DNA of 64,000 nucleotides from Marivivens sp. LCG002 (lineage in GTDB: Bacteria; Pseudomonadota; Alphaproteobacteria; Rhodobacterales; Rhodobacteraceae), in assembly GCF_030264275.1 (NCBI RefSeq), contig NZ_CP127165.1, positions 2,406,001-2,470,000 on the forward strand, read 5' to 3'. The translations under genes were made by a program, and so were the position numbers. Below the pieces are notes generated by a model. That model worked only from the letters and a program-made list of their open reading frames with translations. It was not told the origin of the DNA and searched no databases. The stretch's first letter is position 1, and every line of letters starts with the position of its first letter. Below, in pieces: positions 53,329-60,659 of the stretch.

Positions 53329-54221
53329 CATTGGGCGTGACGGGCTTTGATCCGCTCGCGCTGCCAGATGTAGAGACCCGACCCGATGATGATCGCAGCC
53401 CCGACGGCGGTCCAGATCGTGGGCCATGTGTCAAAGAGCACAATGCCGACAATCGTGGCATAGAAGACTTGGGTATAGACCACGGGGGCAAGGGTCGATG
53501 CCCCAGCGAGACGGCTTGCCCATGTGGCAAGTATATGGCCCATCGCCCCGAAGAACCCGATGATGCAGAAGACGATGATCTGTGTCGGCGTTTCCGGCCA
53601 AACCCAAACATGGATCGCAAATGGCAGAAGGACCATAGCGGCAAGGGTCGAGGACCAGACCTGTTGCGTGGCATTGAGTTCGATGCCCGCAAGCGCCCGC
53701 GTCATGATGAAATAGAGCGAGGCCAGCACCAGCACGAGAAGGCTCAGGAGCATGGCGGGCTGGAATTCGGCGCCCCACGGCTGGATCACCACGACCACCC
53801 CGAAGAAGCCGACCACGATGGCGGCGAAACGGCGGATACCGACCTTTTCACCCAGAAAGAGCATAGCCAGAACAGTGATCAGCACAGGCTGGGCAAACTG
53901 GATCGTCGTTGTGACGGTGATGGGGAGATACTTGAGTGCAAGGAAGTTGATCGCGGTACTTCCGAGCAGGAAGGACGAGCGCAGGAACTGCCGTTTGGGG
54001 GCGTTCGAGCGGAACATCGACCAACCTTCTTTGGGAAAGAAGTAGATAAAGGAATAGATCATGTGCCCCGCGTAGCGGGCAAAAACGATCTGGATGACGG
54101 GAAAGCCAGCGAGGGCGAGCCATTTGGCCGACGTATCGATGCAGATGAAGAAGGCGACCGCAAGCGCCATGAGCATGACACCGAAGGCTGTTTTTTCTTC
54201 GCGGGGAAGGACGGTGCTCAC
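53328..54221 (-). CDS. EamA-family (DMT) inner-membrane transporter
   Basis: 297 aa, about ten hydrophobic segments in two EamA repeats. FFICIDTSAKWLALAGFPVIQIVFARY opens the first, and GIRRFAAIVVGFFGVVVVIQPWG and TVGAAIIIGSGLYIWQRER close each half. Typically exports or imports small metabolites. It lies between the catabolic genes and the TRAP operon but has no TGGTATACCA site, so co-regulation is not shown. Substrate unknown. Confidence 0.87.
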   Translation of the reverse strand: MSTVLPREEKTAFGVMLMALAVAFFICIDTSAKWLALAGFPVIQIVFARYAGHMIYSFIYFFPKEGWSMFRSNAPKRQFLRSSFLLGSTAINFLALKYLPITVTTTIQFAQPVLITVLAMLFLGEKVGIRRFAAIVVGFFGVVVVIQPWGAEFQPAMLLSLLVLVLASLYFIMTRALAGIELNATQQVWSSTLAAMVLLPFAIHVWVWPETPTQIIVFCIIGFFGAMGHILATWASRLAGASTLAPVVYTQVFYATIVGIVLFDTWPTIWTAVGAAIIIGSGLYIWQRERIKARHAQ

Positions 54222-54265
54222 ATGCGCCTCGGGCGGGAATTGGTGGTGGGGTCTTGCAAATGAAC

Positions 54266-54293
54266 AAGGGCCGAAGTTTGCGCTTCGGCCCTT
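54266..54293 (-). terminator. Terminator of the TRAP operon
   Basis: Perfect 11-bp stem AAGGGCCGAAG / CTTCGGCCCTT, then TTGTTCATTT on the minus strand. Confidence 0.85.
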
Positions 54294-54302
54294 GGGGTGA
54301 TC

Positions 54303-55931
54303 CTAGAGGAAGATCGATACGATCGGCGGCCAGACCAGAAGCACACCCAGCGCGGTCAGCTGGAGCACCATGAAGGGCAAGAAACCACGGAAGATGTCGG
54401 TCAGCGAGATATGCGCCGGAGCCACAGACTTGAGATAGAAGGCTGCGGGGCCGAAGGGCGGCGAGAGGAAGCTCACCTGCATGTTCATACAGAACACCAC
54501 GCCGAACCAGATCGAAACATGCTTGGGATCAAGGTTTCCAAGGACGCCGATTTCTTCGACGGGAAGCTTGAGCACGATCGGAAGGAACACAGGCATGATC
54601 AAAAGAACGATGCCGATCCAGTCCATGAACATCCCCATGATCAGGAAGATCACCATCATCACGAGGATGATGCCCATCGTGGGAAGTTCCGCCGCAACGA
54701 TCAGGTTGGCAACATAGGTCGGACCCCCTGCGAGGGTATAGGCGGCGGCAAGCGCCGAAGCCCCGATGGTCACCCAGATGATCGTGCCCGTGGACTTGAG
54801 CGTGCGCATCAAGCTGTCCCAGACGATTAGGAAGGTCATCTCGCCGCGCAGGAGGCTGATCATGAAGACGGCGACAACGCCCATGCCTGCTGCCTCTGTG
54901 ATGCCTGTGATGCCCATGTAGATCGAACCGAGCACAACGCCGATGACGATGATCGGAGCGACGAGGCCTTTGCCCATTTCCCAGCCCGTGTCCACGCGCT
55001 CCTTGCCGACGACAAAACGCATCGTGACAAAGGAGAGCACAAACGCACCGACGAGATAGGGAATGTCGGAGACCATGCCGAGTGCGATGGGATCGACGCC
55101 TTCGATCACTTTGTTCTGTCCCATGACGGTGAAGAACAGAGCACGGACGAGCAAAGCGGCAGAGGCGTAGAGCGTGAACTTGGACAGGAAGCCAAGGAAC
55201 ATCAGCCCCTTTTCGCGCCCCTCGGGAGCTGTCGGATCGACGGGCGGCAGCGGCGCAAGGGAATGATCCATGCGGGTGCGCACGAGAATGTAGATGATGA
55301 AGAACGAAGCCAGCATGAAGCCCGGCAGGAACGAAGCGGTAAAGAGCGCCTTGATCGAGGTTTCGGTCACGAGGCCGTAGAAGATCAGAACGATCGACGG
55401 AGGGATCATGGTGCCGAGCGAGCCCGACGCACAGATCGTGCCGATGGCGAGGTTCTGGTTATAGCCGAGACGGAGCATCTGGGGCAGTGCGATGAGGCCC
55501 AAGAGAACCACTTCACCGCCGATGATACCCGACATTGCCGCCATGATCACCGCCATGATCGAAGTCACGATGGCGATACCGCCGCGCATCCGGCTGAGCC
55601 AGACGTTGAGCGAGCTATACATGTCCTTGGCGATACCAGATCGTTCGAGCAAAGCGGCCATAAAGATAAAGAGCGGCACCGAGATGAGCACATAGTTCGT
55701 CATCTGGCGATAGACCGCCTGACCTAGAACCGAGAGCGGACCTTTGCCGAAGTCGCGGAACAAAAGCTCGGGGCCGAATTTCATCACGAGCACCATGACC
55801 GCGAGGAATGCCGAAGCAAAACCGAGCGGCATGCCGATCGCAAGAAGTGCGAACATGCCGAGCAGAAGGAAGAGGCTGAGCGTGCCTACGTCGCCCACCT
55901 TCATCCATGAGAAAAGTTCTAGGAATTCCAT
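54303..55931 (-). CDS. dctM: TRAP transporter large membrane subunit
   Basis: 542 aa with about 12-14 hydrophobic segments. GEVVLLGLIALPQMLRLGYNQ and ICASGSLGTMIPPSIVLIFYGLVTE are the DctM/SiaM Na+-site regions, and GMFMDWIGIVLLIMPVFLPI is near the end. It is the Na+-driven elevator subunit for organic (sugar) acids. It is longer than the usual ~430 aa because of an extra loop and helices around 230-330, as in DctM-like sialic/keto-acid types. ATG directly follows the dctQ stop (TAAATG). Confidence 0.92.
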   Translation of the reverse strand: MEFLELFSWMKVGDVGTLSLFLLLGMFALLAIGMPLGFASAFLAVMVLVMKFGPELLFRDFGKGPLSVLGQAVYRQMTNYVLISVPLFIFMAALLERSGIAKDMYSSLNVWLSRMRGGIAIVTSIMAVIMAAMSGIIGGEVVLLGLIALPQMLRLGYNQNLAIGTICASGSLGTMIPPSIVLIFYGLVTETSIKALFTASFLPGFMLASFFIIYILVRTRMDHSLAPLPPVDPTAPEGREKGLMFLGFLSKFTLYASAALLVRALFFTVMGQNKVIEGVDPIALGMVSDIPYLVGAFVLSFVTMRFVVGKERVDTGWEMGKGLVAPIIVIGVVLGSIYMGITGITEAAGMGVVAVFMISLLRGEMTFLIVWDSLMRTLKSTGTIIWVTIGASALAAAYTLAGGPTYVANLIVAAELPTMGIILVMMVIFLIMGMFMDWIGIVLLIMPVFLPIVLKLPVEEIGVLGNLDPKHVSIWFGVVFCMNMQVSFLSPPFGPAAFYLKSVAPAHISLTDIFRGFLPFMVLQLTALGVLLVWPPIVSIFL

Positions 55932-56732
55932 TTAGTCCTCCAGCGTCCGGCGGATCATTTCGATCTCGGTCTCATCGACCTCTTCACCACCGGAGTGGGG
56001 CTCTTTGTTCCAGTCGGCAATCAGGTTCGAGATGGCCTGAACGGACACGAGCACGATAAGAATGAGGATTGCGGGCTTGACCACGCCCGGAATGGGTGGG
56101 TCCCACGCGGTGCCGAAGGTCTCCATCCGCAAGAGGCGGGTTTTGGCGTCGGCATAGCCGCCCCAGACCAGCGCAAAGGTGAAGGCAAGGAGCAAAGCCA
56201 GCGAAATCACGTCAGCGGTCTTTTGCATCCAGCGGGGCATCATGTCGTAGATGACATAGATGCGGATGTGGCTGCGCTGTTGCATGGCGTAGAGCCCCGC
56301 GAACAAAAGCACGAAGGCCGCAATCCAAAGAGACAGCTCGTTCGCCCAGAGCGTCGGGCGCGAGAAGACGTAGCGGGACACCACTTCGTAGAACATCACG
56401 AGCACGATCATCGCGATCATGATCATCGCGATGCGCGAGATGACGAGCGAGAAAATATCGAAAAAGCCATCGGGTTTGTCTTCGATCATTCCGACTTCGT
56501 CGGAGAGATAGACACCTGCCGAGACGATGGCGACAAAGAGGCTGATCAGCATCACAGAGACGATCGGATGCCCTTCGGGGCGGATCATCTCGTGCATGCC
56601 AAGGGCGTCAGCAACAAACAGTTTGTTAATGACCAACCACGCGTAAACAAGGATGGATACGGCGGTCGATGCGATAGCGATCATACGGACCGGCTTGCGA
56701 AACGAGCCGAGCCAAACGCTTTCCTTTTCCAT
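55932..56732 (-). CDS. dctQ: TRAP transporter small membrane subunit
   Basis: 266 aa, longer than the usual 160-200. Two additional N-terminal helices (about 15-35 and 55-80) precede the four-helix DctQ core, which shows FYEVVSRYVFSRPTLWANELSLWIAAFVLLFAGLYA. It bridges the binding protein and DctM. The C-terminus is acidic. Second in dctP–dctQ–dctM, with a hairpin between dctP and dctQ. Confidence 0.9.
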   Translation of the reverse strand: MEKESVWLGSFRKPVRMIAIASTAVSILVYAWLVINKLFVADALGMHEMIRPEGHPIVSVMLISLFVAIVSAGVYLSDEVGMIEDKPDGFFDIFSLVISRIAMIMIAMIVLVMFYEVVSRYVFSRPTLWANELSLWIAAFVLLFAGLYAMQQRSHIRIYVIYDMMPRWMQKTADVISLALLLAFTFALVWGGYADAKTRLLRMETFGTAWDPPIPGVVKPAILILIVLVSVQAISNLIADWNKEPHSGGEEVDETEIEMIRRTLED

Positions 56733-56772
56733 GAACCCTCCCGAAACCAGATAGGTCTGGTTTTAGTTTGAA

Positions 56773-56800
56773 GATGGCCCCCCGTGATCGGGGAGCCATC
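56773..56800 (-). terminator. Intra-operon hairpin after dctP
   Basis: GATGGC…CCCCG / CGGGG…GCCATC stem with an internal mismatch, 29 bases after the dctP stop and 41 bases before dctQ. Likely lowers permease expression relative to the binding protein. Confidence 0.65.
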
Positions 56801-56828
56801 GAAAATCAAAGACGCGAAGTCTTTGGGC

Positions 56829-57842
56829 TTAGTTCAGAAGGCCGAGGGCCTTGAGATAGCTCTTGTGGCTCTCGAGGATCGCACCGGCTTCGGGCGAACG
56901 GGTGCCCCAGTCTTCCCAAGCAACCTGAGCAGCCTGACGGAAGGCAGCGCGGTCTTCGGCCGACCAGTTGTAGAGGGTCACGCCTGCTTCGGTCAGAGCG
57001 GCTGCGGCTTCCGAGTTTGCTTTCTCGTTGTAGAGAGCGATCTGGAAGGAGAGCTTCTGCCATGCGGTGTCGATGATGCGGCGCTGGGTTTCGGTCATGC
57101 CGTTCCAGACGTCGAGGTTACAAGCAAGGTGGTCCGACGGCATCGAGTGGAAGCCGGGATAGGTTGCGTGCTTGACGATGTCGTAGAGGCCGAGACCGAC
57201 GTTGTTTGCAAGACCCGAAGCGTCTGCACCGTCGATGATACCGGTTTCAAGAGCGGTAAAGATTTCGGTGAAGTCCATCACGATCGGCGATGCGCCGAGT
57301 TCCTGGAAGATTTCGGTTTCCATGCCCGGAGGCGAACGGAACTTCCAGCCCTTGAGGTCTTCGAAGCCAGCGAGCGGCTTGGAGGACGAGAGCGATTCCT
57401 GACCGTAGATCGACCAGCCGATCAGCTGCATGTTCTGGGCATTGTAAAGCTCCTGAGCGGCGGCATAGCCGTCACCATGATAGAGCCACGAATACTGCTG
57501 CCACGGGGTGTCATAGCCGCCCATGATGTCGCCGACGAACTGGAACGCGGGGTTCTTGCCGGTCTGATAGGCACCGCCCGTCGCGTCGCAATCAAGAATG
57601 CCGTTGATCGCAGCGTCGAAGGTTTCCGTGGTCGCAACGACCGAGGACGAATAGAACATCTCGATGGTGATATCGCCGTTCGACATGGTCTGAACGTCAT
57701 CGACGAACTCGGCAAGGCGCTTGCCGGTGGGGTGTTCGGTTGCATAGTGCGTCTGGATACGCAGGGTGATCGGGTCTGCCGATGCAGCACCTGCGAGAAG
57801 CGCAGCAGCACCTGCAGTCATAAGAATCTTGGAAAGTTTCAT
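56829..57842 (-). CDS. dctP: TRAP transporter periplasmic substrate-binding protein
   Basis: 337 aa. Signal peptide MKLSKILMTAGAAALLAGAASA. The mature protein has the DctP pattern: TLRIQTHYATEHPTGKRLAEF, EDLKGWKFRSPPGMETEIFQELG with the carboxylate-binding Arg in FRSPPG, and the aromatic ALETGIIDGAD region. It binds an acid substrate in the periplasm for DctQM. First gene of the operon, divergent from gntR with two operator copies in between, so it is the main target of the local regulator. Confidence 0.92.
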   Translation of the reverse strand: MKLSKILMTAGAAALLAGAASADPITLRIQTHYATEHPTGKRLAEFVDDVQTMSNGDITIEMFYSSSVVATTETFDAAINGILDCDATGGAYQTGKNPAFQFVGDIMGGYDTPWQQYSWLYHGDGYAAAQELYNAQNMQLIGWSIYGQESLSSSKPLAGFEDLKGWKFRSPPGMETEIFQELGASPIVMDFTEIFTALETGIIDGADASGLANNVGLGLYDIVKHATYPGFHSMPSDHLACNLDVWNGMTETQRRIIDTAWQKLSFQIALYNEKANSEAAAALTEAGVTLYNWSAEDRAAFRQAAQVAWEDWGTRSPEAGAILESHKSYLKALGLLN

Positions 57843-57912
57843 TAGGTTTTTTCCTCCCTTGGTGGCCGTGAACCACCGTTTCGTTTTTGCGTTTCCTCAA
57901 ACGCGCTTTCCG

Positions 57913-57928
57913 AGATGGTATACCATCT
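57913..57928. promoter_or_regulatory. GntR-type operator site 4, perfect 16-bp palindrome
   Basis: AGATGGTATACCATCT, 71 bp upstream of the dctP start on the minus strand. Confidence 0.8.
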
Positions 57929-57969
57929 GGAATGAACGCTAGCGGCCATTCTCCTCACAATCAACACAT

Positions 57970-57983
57970 TTTGGTATACCAAA
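57970..57983. promoter_or_regulatory. GntR-type operator site 5
   Basis: TTTGGTATACCAAA, a 14-bp palindrome whose centre is 56 bp from that of site 4, on the gntR side of the same gap. Confidence 0.8.
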
Positions 57984-58048
57984 TTCATTTAATGCGCTGT
58001 AGCCTAACTTCAGGATGAGGGGCGAAGGAGGAGCTCGGCCCCATCTCT

Positions 58049-58762
58049 TTGGAAACAAAGCTCACGTGGCGAGGGAGCGTGGAAGAAAACCTGTCGATCA
58101 GTATCGCGAACGAACTACGCAAGGACATTCTGCGCGGACGTCTGCGTCCTGGTGATGCGATAAAGGAACGGGATTTTGCCTGCAAAATGGGGGTCAGCCG
58201 AACCCCGATGCGCGAAGCGATTCGTCTTCTCGGGAACGAAGGTTTGGTGGAATTGCGCCCCTCTCGGAGCCCGATTGTTGCGAATCAAAGCAAGCAGGTG
58301 GTCGCCGACCAGATCCGGCTTTTGGTGGTTCTGGAAAATCTTTCGGCCGAGCTTGCGTGCAAGAATGCGACCGACGACGACCTCGGACGAATTGCAGGAA
58401 TTGCGGAAACGATGGCCGCGCAATTCGACAGCACCGACGCCATCGACATGTTCGAAATCGATATGTCCTTTCACATCGCGGTCGTGAAAGCCTCGCACAA
58501 CGGGGCGCTTGTCGAGACATATCGCACCTATCTCCAACGGCTCTGGCGCGCGCGTTTTCTTGCCGCGAGCCTTGATCCGAACCGCAAACGGCTCATTCGG
58601 GAGCATCGGGCGATTGTCGACGCGTTGCTCAAGCGCGATCCCGATGCGGTAAAGAAAGCCATCCAAAATCACCTCGGCAATCTCTTTAGGGACGTGTCCA
58701 ACGCTCTGGATCGAGAAGCCGAAGAACGCAAAACCTCAACTTCAGTCGGAGAGAATAAATGA
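58049..58762 (+). CDS. GntR-family (FadR subfamily) transcriptional regulator
   Basis: 237 aa. The N-terminal winged HTH (IANELRKDILRGRLRPGDAI, ERDFACKMGVSRTPMREAIRLLGNEG) is followed by an all-helical FCD ligand domain with metal-type residues in FEIDMSFHIAVVKASHN, REHRAIVDAL and IQNHLGN. The only start near the frame opening is TTG at 58049; the GGAGGAG at 58026-58032 is 16 bases away, so translation may be weak. Predicted to bind TGGTATACCA sites, two of which lie in its own promoter, and to respond to a sugar acid. Its stop overlaps the FAH gene (ATGA). Confidence 0.88.
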   Translation: METKLTWRGSVEENLSISIANELRKDILRGRLRPGDAIKERDFACKMGVSRTPMREAIRLLGNEGLVELRPSRSPIVANQSKQVVADQIRLLVVLENLSAELACKNATDDDLGRIAGIAETMAAQFDSTDAIDMFEIDMSFHIAVVKASHNGALVETYRTYLQRLWRARFLAASLDPNRKRLIREHRAIVDALLKRDPDAVKKAIQNHLGNLFRDVSNALDREAEERKTSTSVGENK

Positions 58763-59604
58763 AACTCCTTCGTTTCGGCCCCAAGGGTCAGGAAAAGCCG
58801 GGACTGCTCGGCTCGGACGGAAAAGTGCGCGATCTTTCGGGTGTCGTGCCCGATTTCGAGGGCGCGAATATCTCGCTCGAGGCGATTGCACGGATCCGCG
58901 CGCTTGATGAAAGCACCCTGCCCGTTGTCGAGAATATCGACCGTTACGGAAGCTGCGTTGCCCGCGTTCCGAACTTTTTCTGCATTGGTTTGAACTATGC
59001 CAAACACGCCGCCGAAAGCGGCATGGCGGTGCCTGCGGAACCCATCATGTTCAACAAGGCGACTTCGGCGCTCTGTGGTCCCAATGACGACGTGATCATC
59101 CCGCGCAATTCGGAAAAGTCCGACTGGGAGGTCGAGCTTGGTGTCGTGATCGGCAAGACCGCGCTCTATGTGAGCGAAGAGGACGCTCTCGATTACGTGG
59201 CGGGGTATTGCGTCATCAACGATATGTCCGAACGGGCGTTCCAGATCGAACGCGGCGGCCAGTGGGTCAAGGGCAAGTCGGCGCCGACCTTTGGTCCGAC
59301 GGGTCCCTATCTTGTCACGGCGGATGAAATCCCCGATCCGCAGGTGCTTGATCTTAAACTTTCTCTTAACGGTGAGGTGGTTCAGGACTCGAACACCAAC
59401 GACATGATTTTCACCGTGCGCCAGATCATTTCCTACATGAGCCAGTTCATGGAATTGCAGCCCGGTGACATCATCGCGACAGGCACTCCGTCGGGCGTTG
59501 GCATGGGCATGAAGCCGCAGCGCTTCCTCAAGCCCGGGGATGTGATGGAGCTCGAGATCGAAGGTCTCGGCCACCAGCGCCAGACCGCTGTCGCGGCCAA
59601 GTAA
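58759..59604 (+). CDS. Fumarylacetoacetate hydrolase family protein
   Basis: 281 aa. FCIGLNYAKHAAESG opens the FAH core (about residue 74), Mg-binding acids are in SDWEVELGVVIG and INDMSERAFQIERGGQWVKGKS, and IIATGTPSGVGMG is near the end. Relatives hydrolyse 2,4-diketo-3-deoxy sugar acids or acylpyruvates to pyruvate plus an acid, or dehydrate 2-keto-3-deoxypentonates. Translationally coupled to gntR. With the dehydratase and SDR at 50.7-53.3 kb it completes a plausible diketo-hydrolase route. Confidence 0.88.
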   Translation: MKLLRFGPKGQEKPGLLGSDGKVRDLSGVVPDFEGANISLEAIARIRALDESTLPVVENIDRYGSCVARVPNFFCIGLNYAKHAAESGMAVPAEPIMFNKATSALCGPNDDVIIPRNSEKSDWEVELGVVIGKTALYVSEEDALDYVAGYCVINDMSERAFQIERGGQWVKGKSAPTFGPTGPYLVTADEIPDPQVLDLKLSLNGEVVQDSNTNDMIFTVRQIISYMSQFMELQPGDIIATGTPSGVGMGMKPQRFLKPGDVMELEIEGLGHQRQTAVAAK

Positions 59605-59636
59605 GGACAGGGGTTCAGGATCATGGAGGCAAGGGT

Positions 59637-60596
59637 ATGTCACGCACTGTGAACCTGAACGCCTTTCTCTATTTTGAGTCGGTGGCGCGGCGGGGCACGA
59701 TCACCCGCGCCGCCGAAGAGCTTTGCGTTTCACCCTCGGCGGTCAGCCAACAGATCAAACTTCTGGAGCAGCAGCTCGGGGTGAAGCTCTTTCGCCGTGA
59801 CGGGCGGGCGGTGCGGCTTACCTTCGAGGGGAACCAGCTTTTCCAGACGTCTTCGTCGGCGATCCGTGCCCTGTTGGAGGCGCAGCGCGATCTGGGCCGT
59901 GTGCACGAACCGCTCAGGCTCAATCTTCGGGTCACGCCGAGTTTCGGCGTGCGCTGGCTCGGCCCGCGTCTGGCCGATTTTCTCGACAAGCATCCGACGC
60001 TCGAACTCCATGTGGATGCCGCGCCCGATCCTTCGGACTTTGACCGCGAGACGATCGAGCTTGATATCCGCTATGGTATCGGGATGTGGCCGGGCTATCA
60101 CGCGCAGCCGATCCTGTCGGATCACATCCTGCCGCTTTGTAGCCCCGATTACTTCCGTCAGCTCAAGGGGAATACAGCCCAGGAGATGATCGACAAGGCG
60201 CGGCTGATCGACAGCGCAAGGGCCATCTGTCGTTGGGACGATTGGTGCAAGCAGAGCAAACTTCCCGTTTCGCCCAAGAGCCAGTCCATTTTGATGGATC
60301 GGTCCAGTATGGCGATCCAACTGGCCCTCGACGGGGCGGGTATCGTGCTCGAGTCGCTGGCCCTGACGGCGCAAGAGGTCGCAGAGGGACGGCTTGTGCC
60401 TGTGTTCCCAGATCTGCCTGTGCTGCGGTTCCCTGCCTATTGGGCGATCTGTCCCGCACGAAATCTCCAACGACGGCCCGTCCGCTCGTTCCTCGGTTGG
60501 GTCGAGCAACAGGTCGTCGATCATAATGCCGATGTAGAGGCGATCGTCTCTCGTCACAGCCTGAAGGTTACGGATCTGGATCTTGCCTCGGGATAA
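59637..60596 (+). CDS. LysR-family transcriptional regulator (GcvA-like)
   Basis: 319 aa. N-terminal HTH (LNAFLYFESVARRGTITRAAEELCVSPSAVSQQIKLLEQQLG), then a linker helix and a type 2 periplasmic-binding-like effector domain (RLNLRVTPSFGVRWLGPRLADF). GGAGG lies before the ATG. It follows the FAH gene by 32 bases and may be co-transcribed with it. Its targets could include the downstream SAF-domain oxidoreductase, which lacks the GntR motif. Confidence 0.9.
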   Translation: MSRTVNLNAFLYFESVARRGTITRAAEELCVSPSAVSQQIKLLEQQLGVKLFRRDGRAVRLTFEGNQLFQTSSSAIRALLEAQRDLGRVHEPLRLNLRVTPSFGVRWLGPRLADFLDKHPTLELHVDAAPDPSDFDRETIELDIRYGIGMWPGYHAQPILSDHILPLCSPDYFRQLKGNTAQEMIDKARLIDSARAICRWDDWCKQSKLPVSPKSQSILMDRSSMAIQLALDGAGIVLESLALTAQEVAEGRLVPVFPDLPVLRFPAYWAICPARNLQRRPVRSFLGWVEQQVVDHNADVEAIVSRHSLKVTDLDLASG

Positions 60597-60603
60597 ACCC
60601 TCG

Positions 60604-60634
60604 CCCGCAGCCCGAAGGCCGCGGGTTTTCTTTT
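60604..60634 (+). terminator. Terminator of the gntR–FAH–lysR unit
   Basis: CCCGCAGCC / GGCCGCGGG with one mismatch, CGAA loop, then TTTTCTTTTG. Confidence 0.8.
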
Positions 60635-60659
60635 GTTTAAATCGTATGGAGTCACTTAA

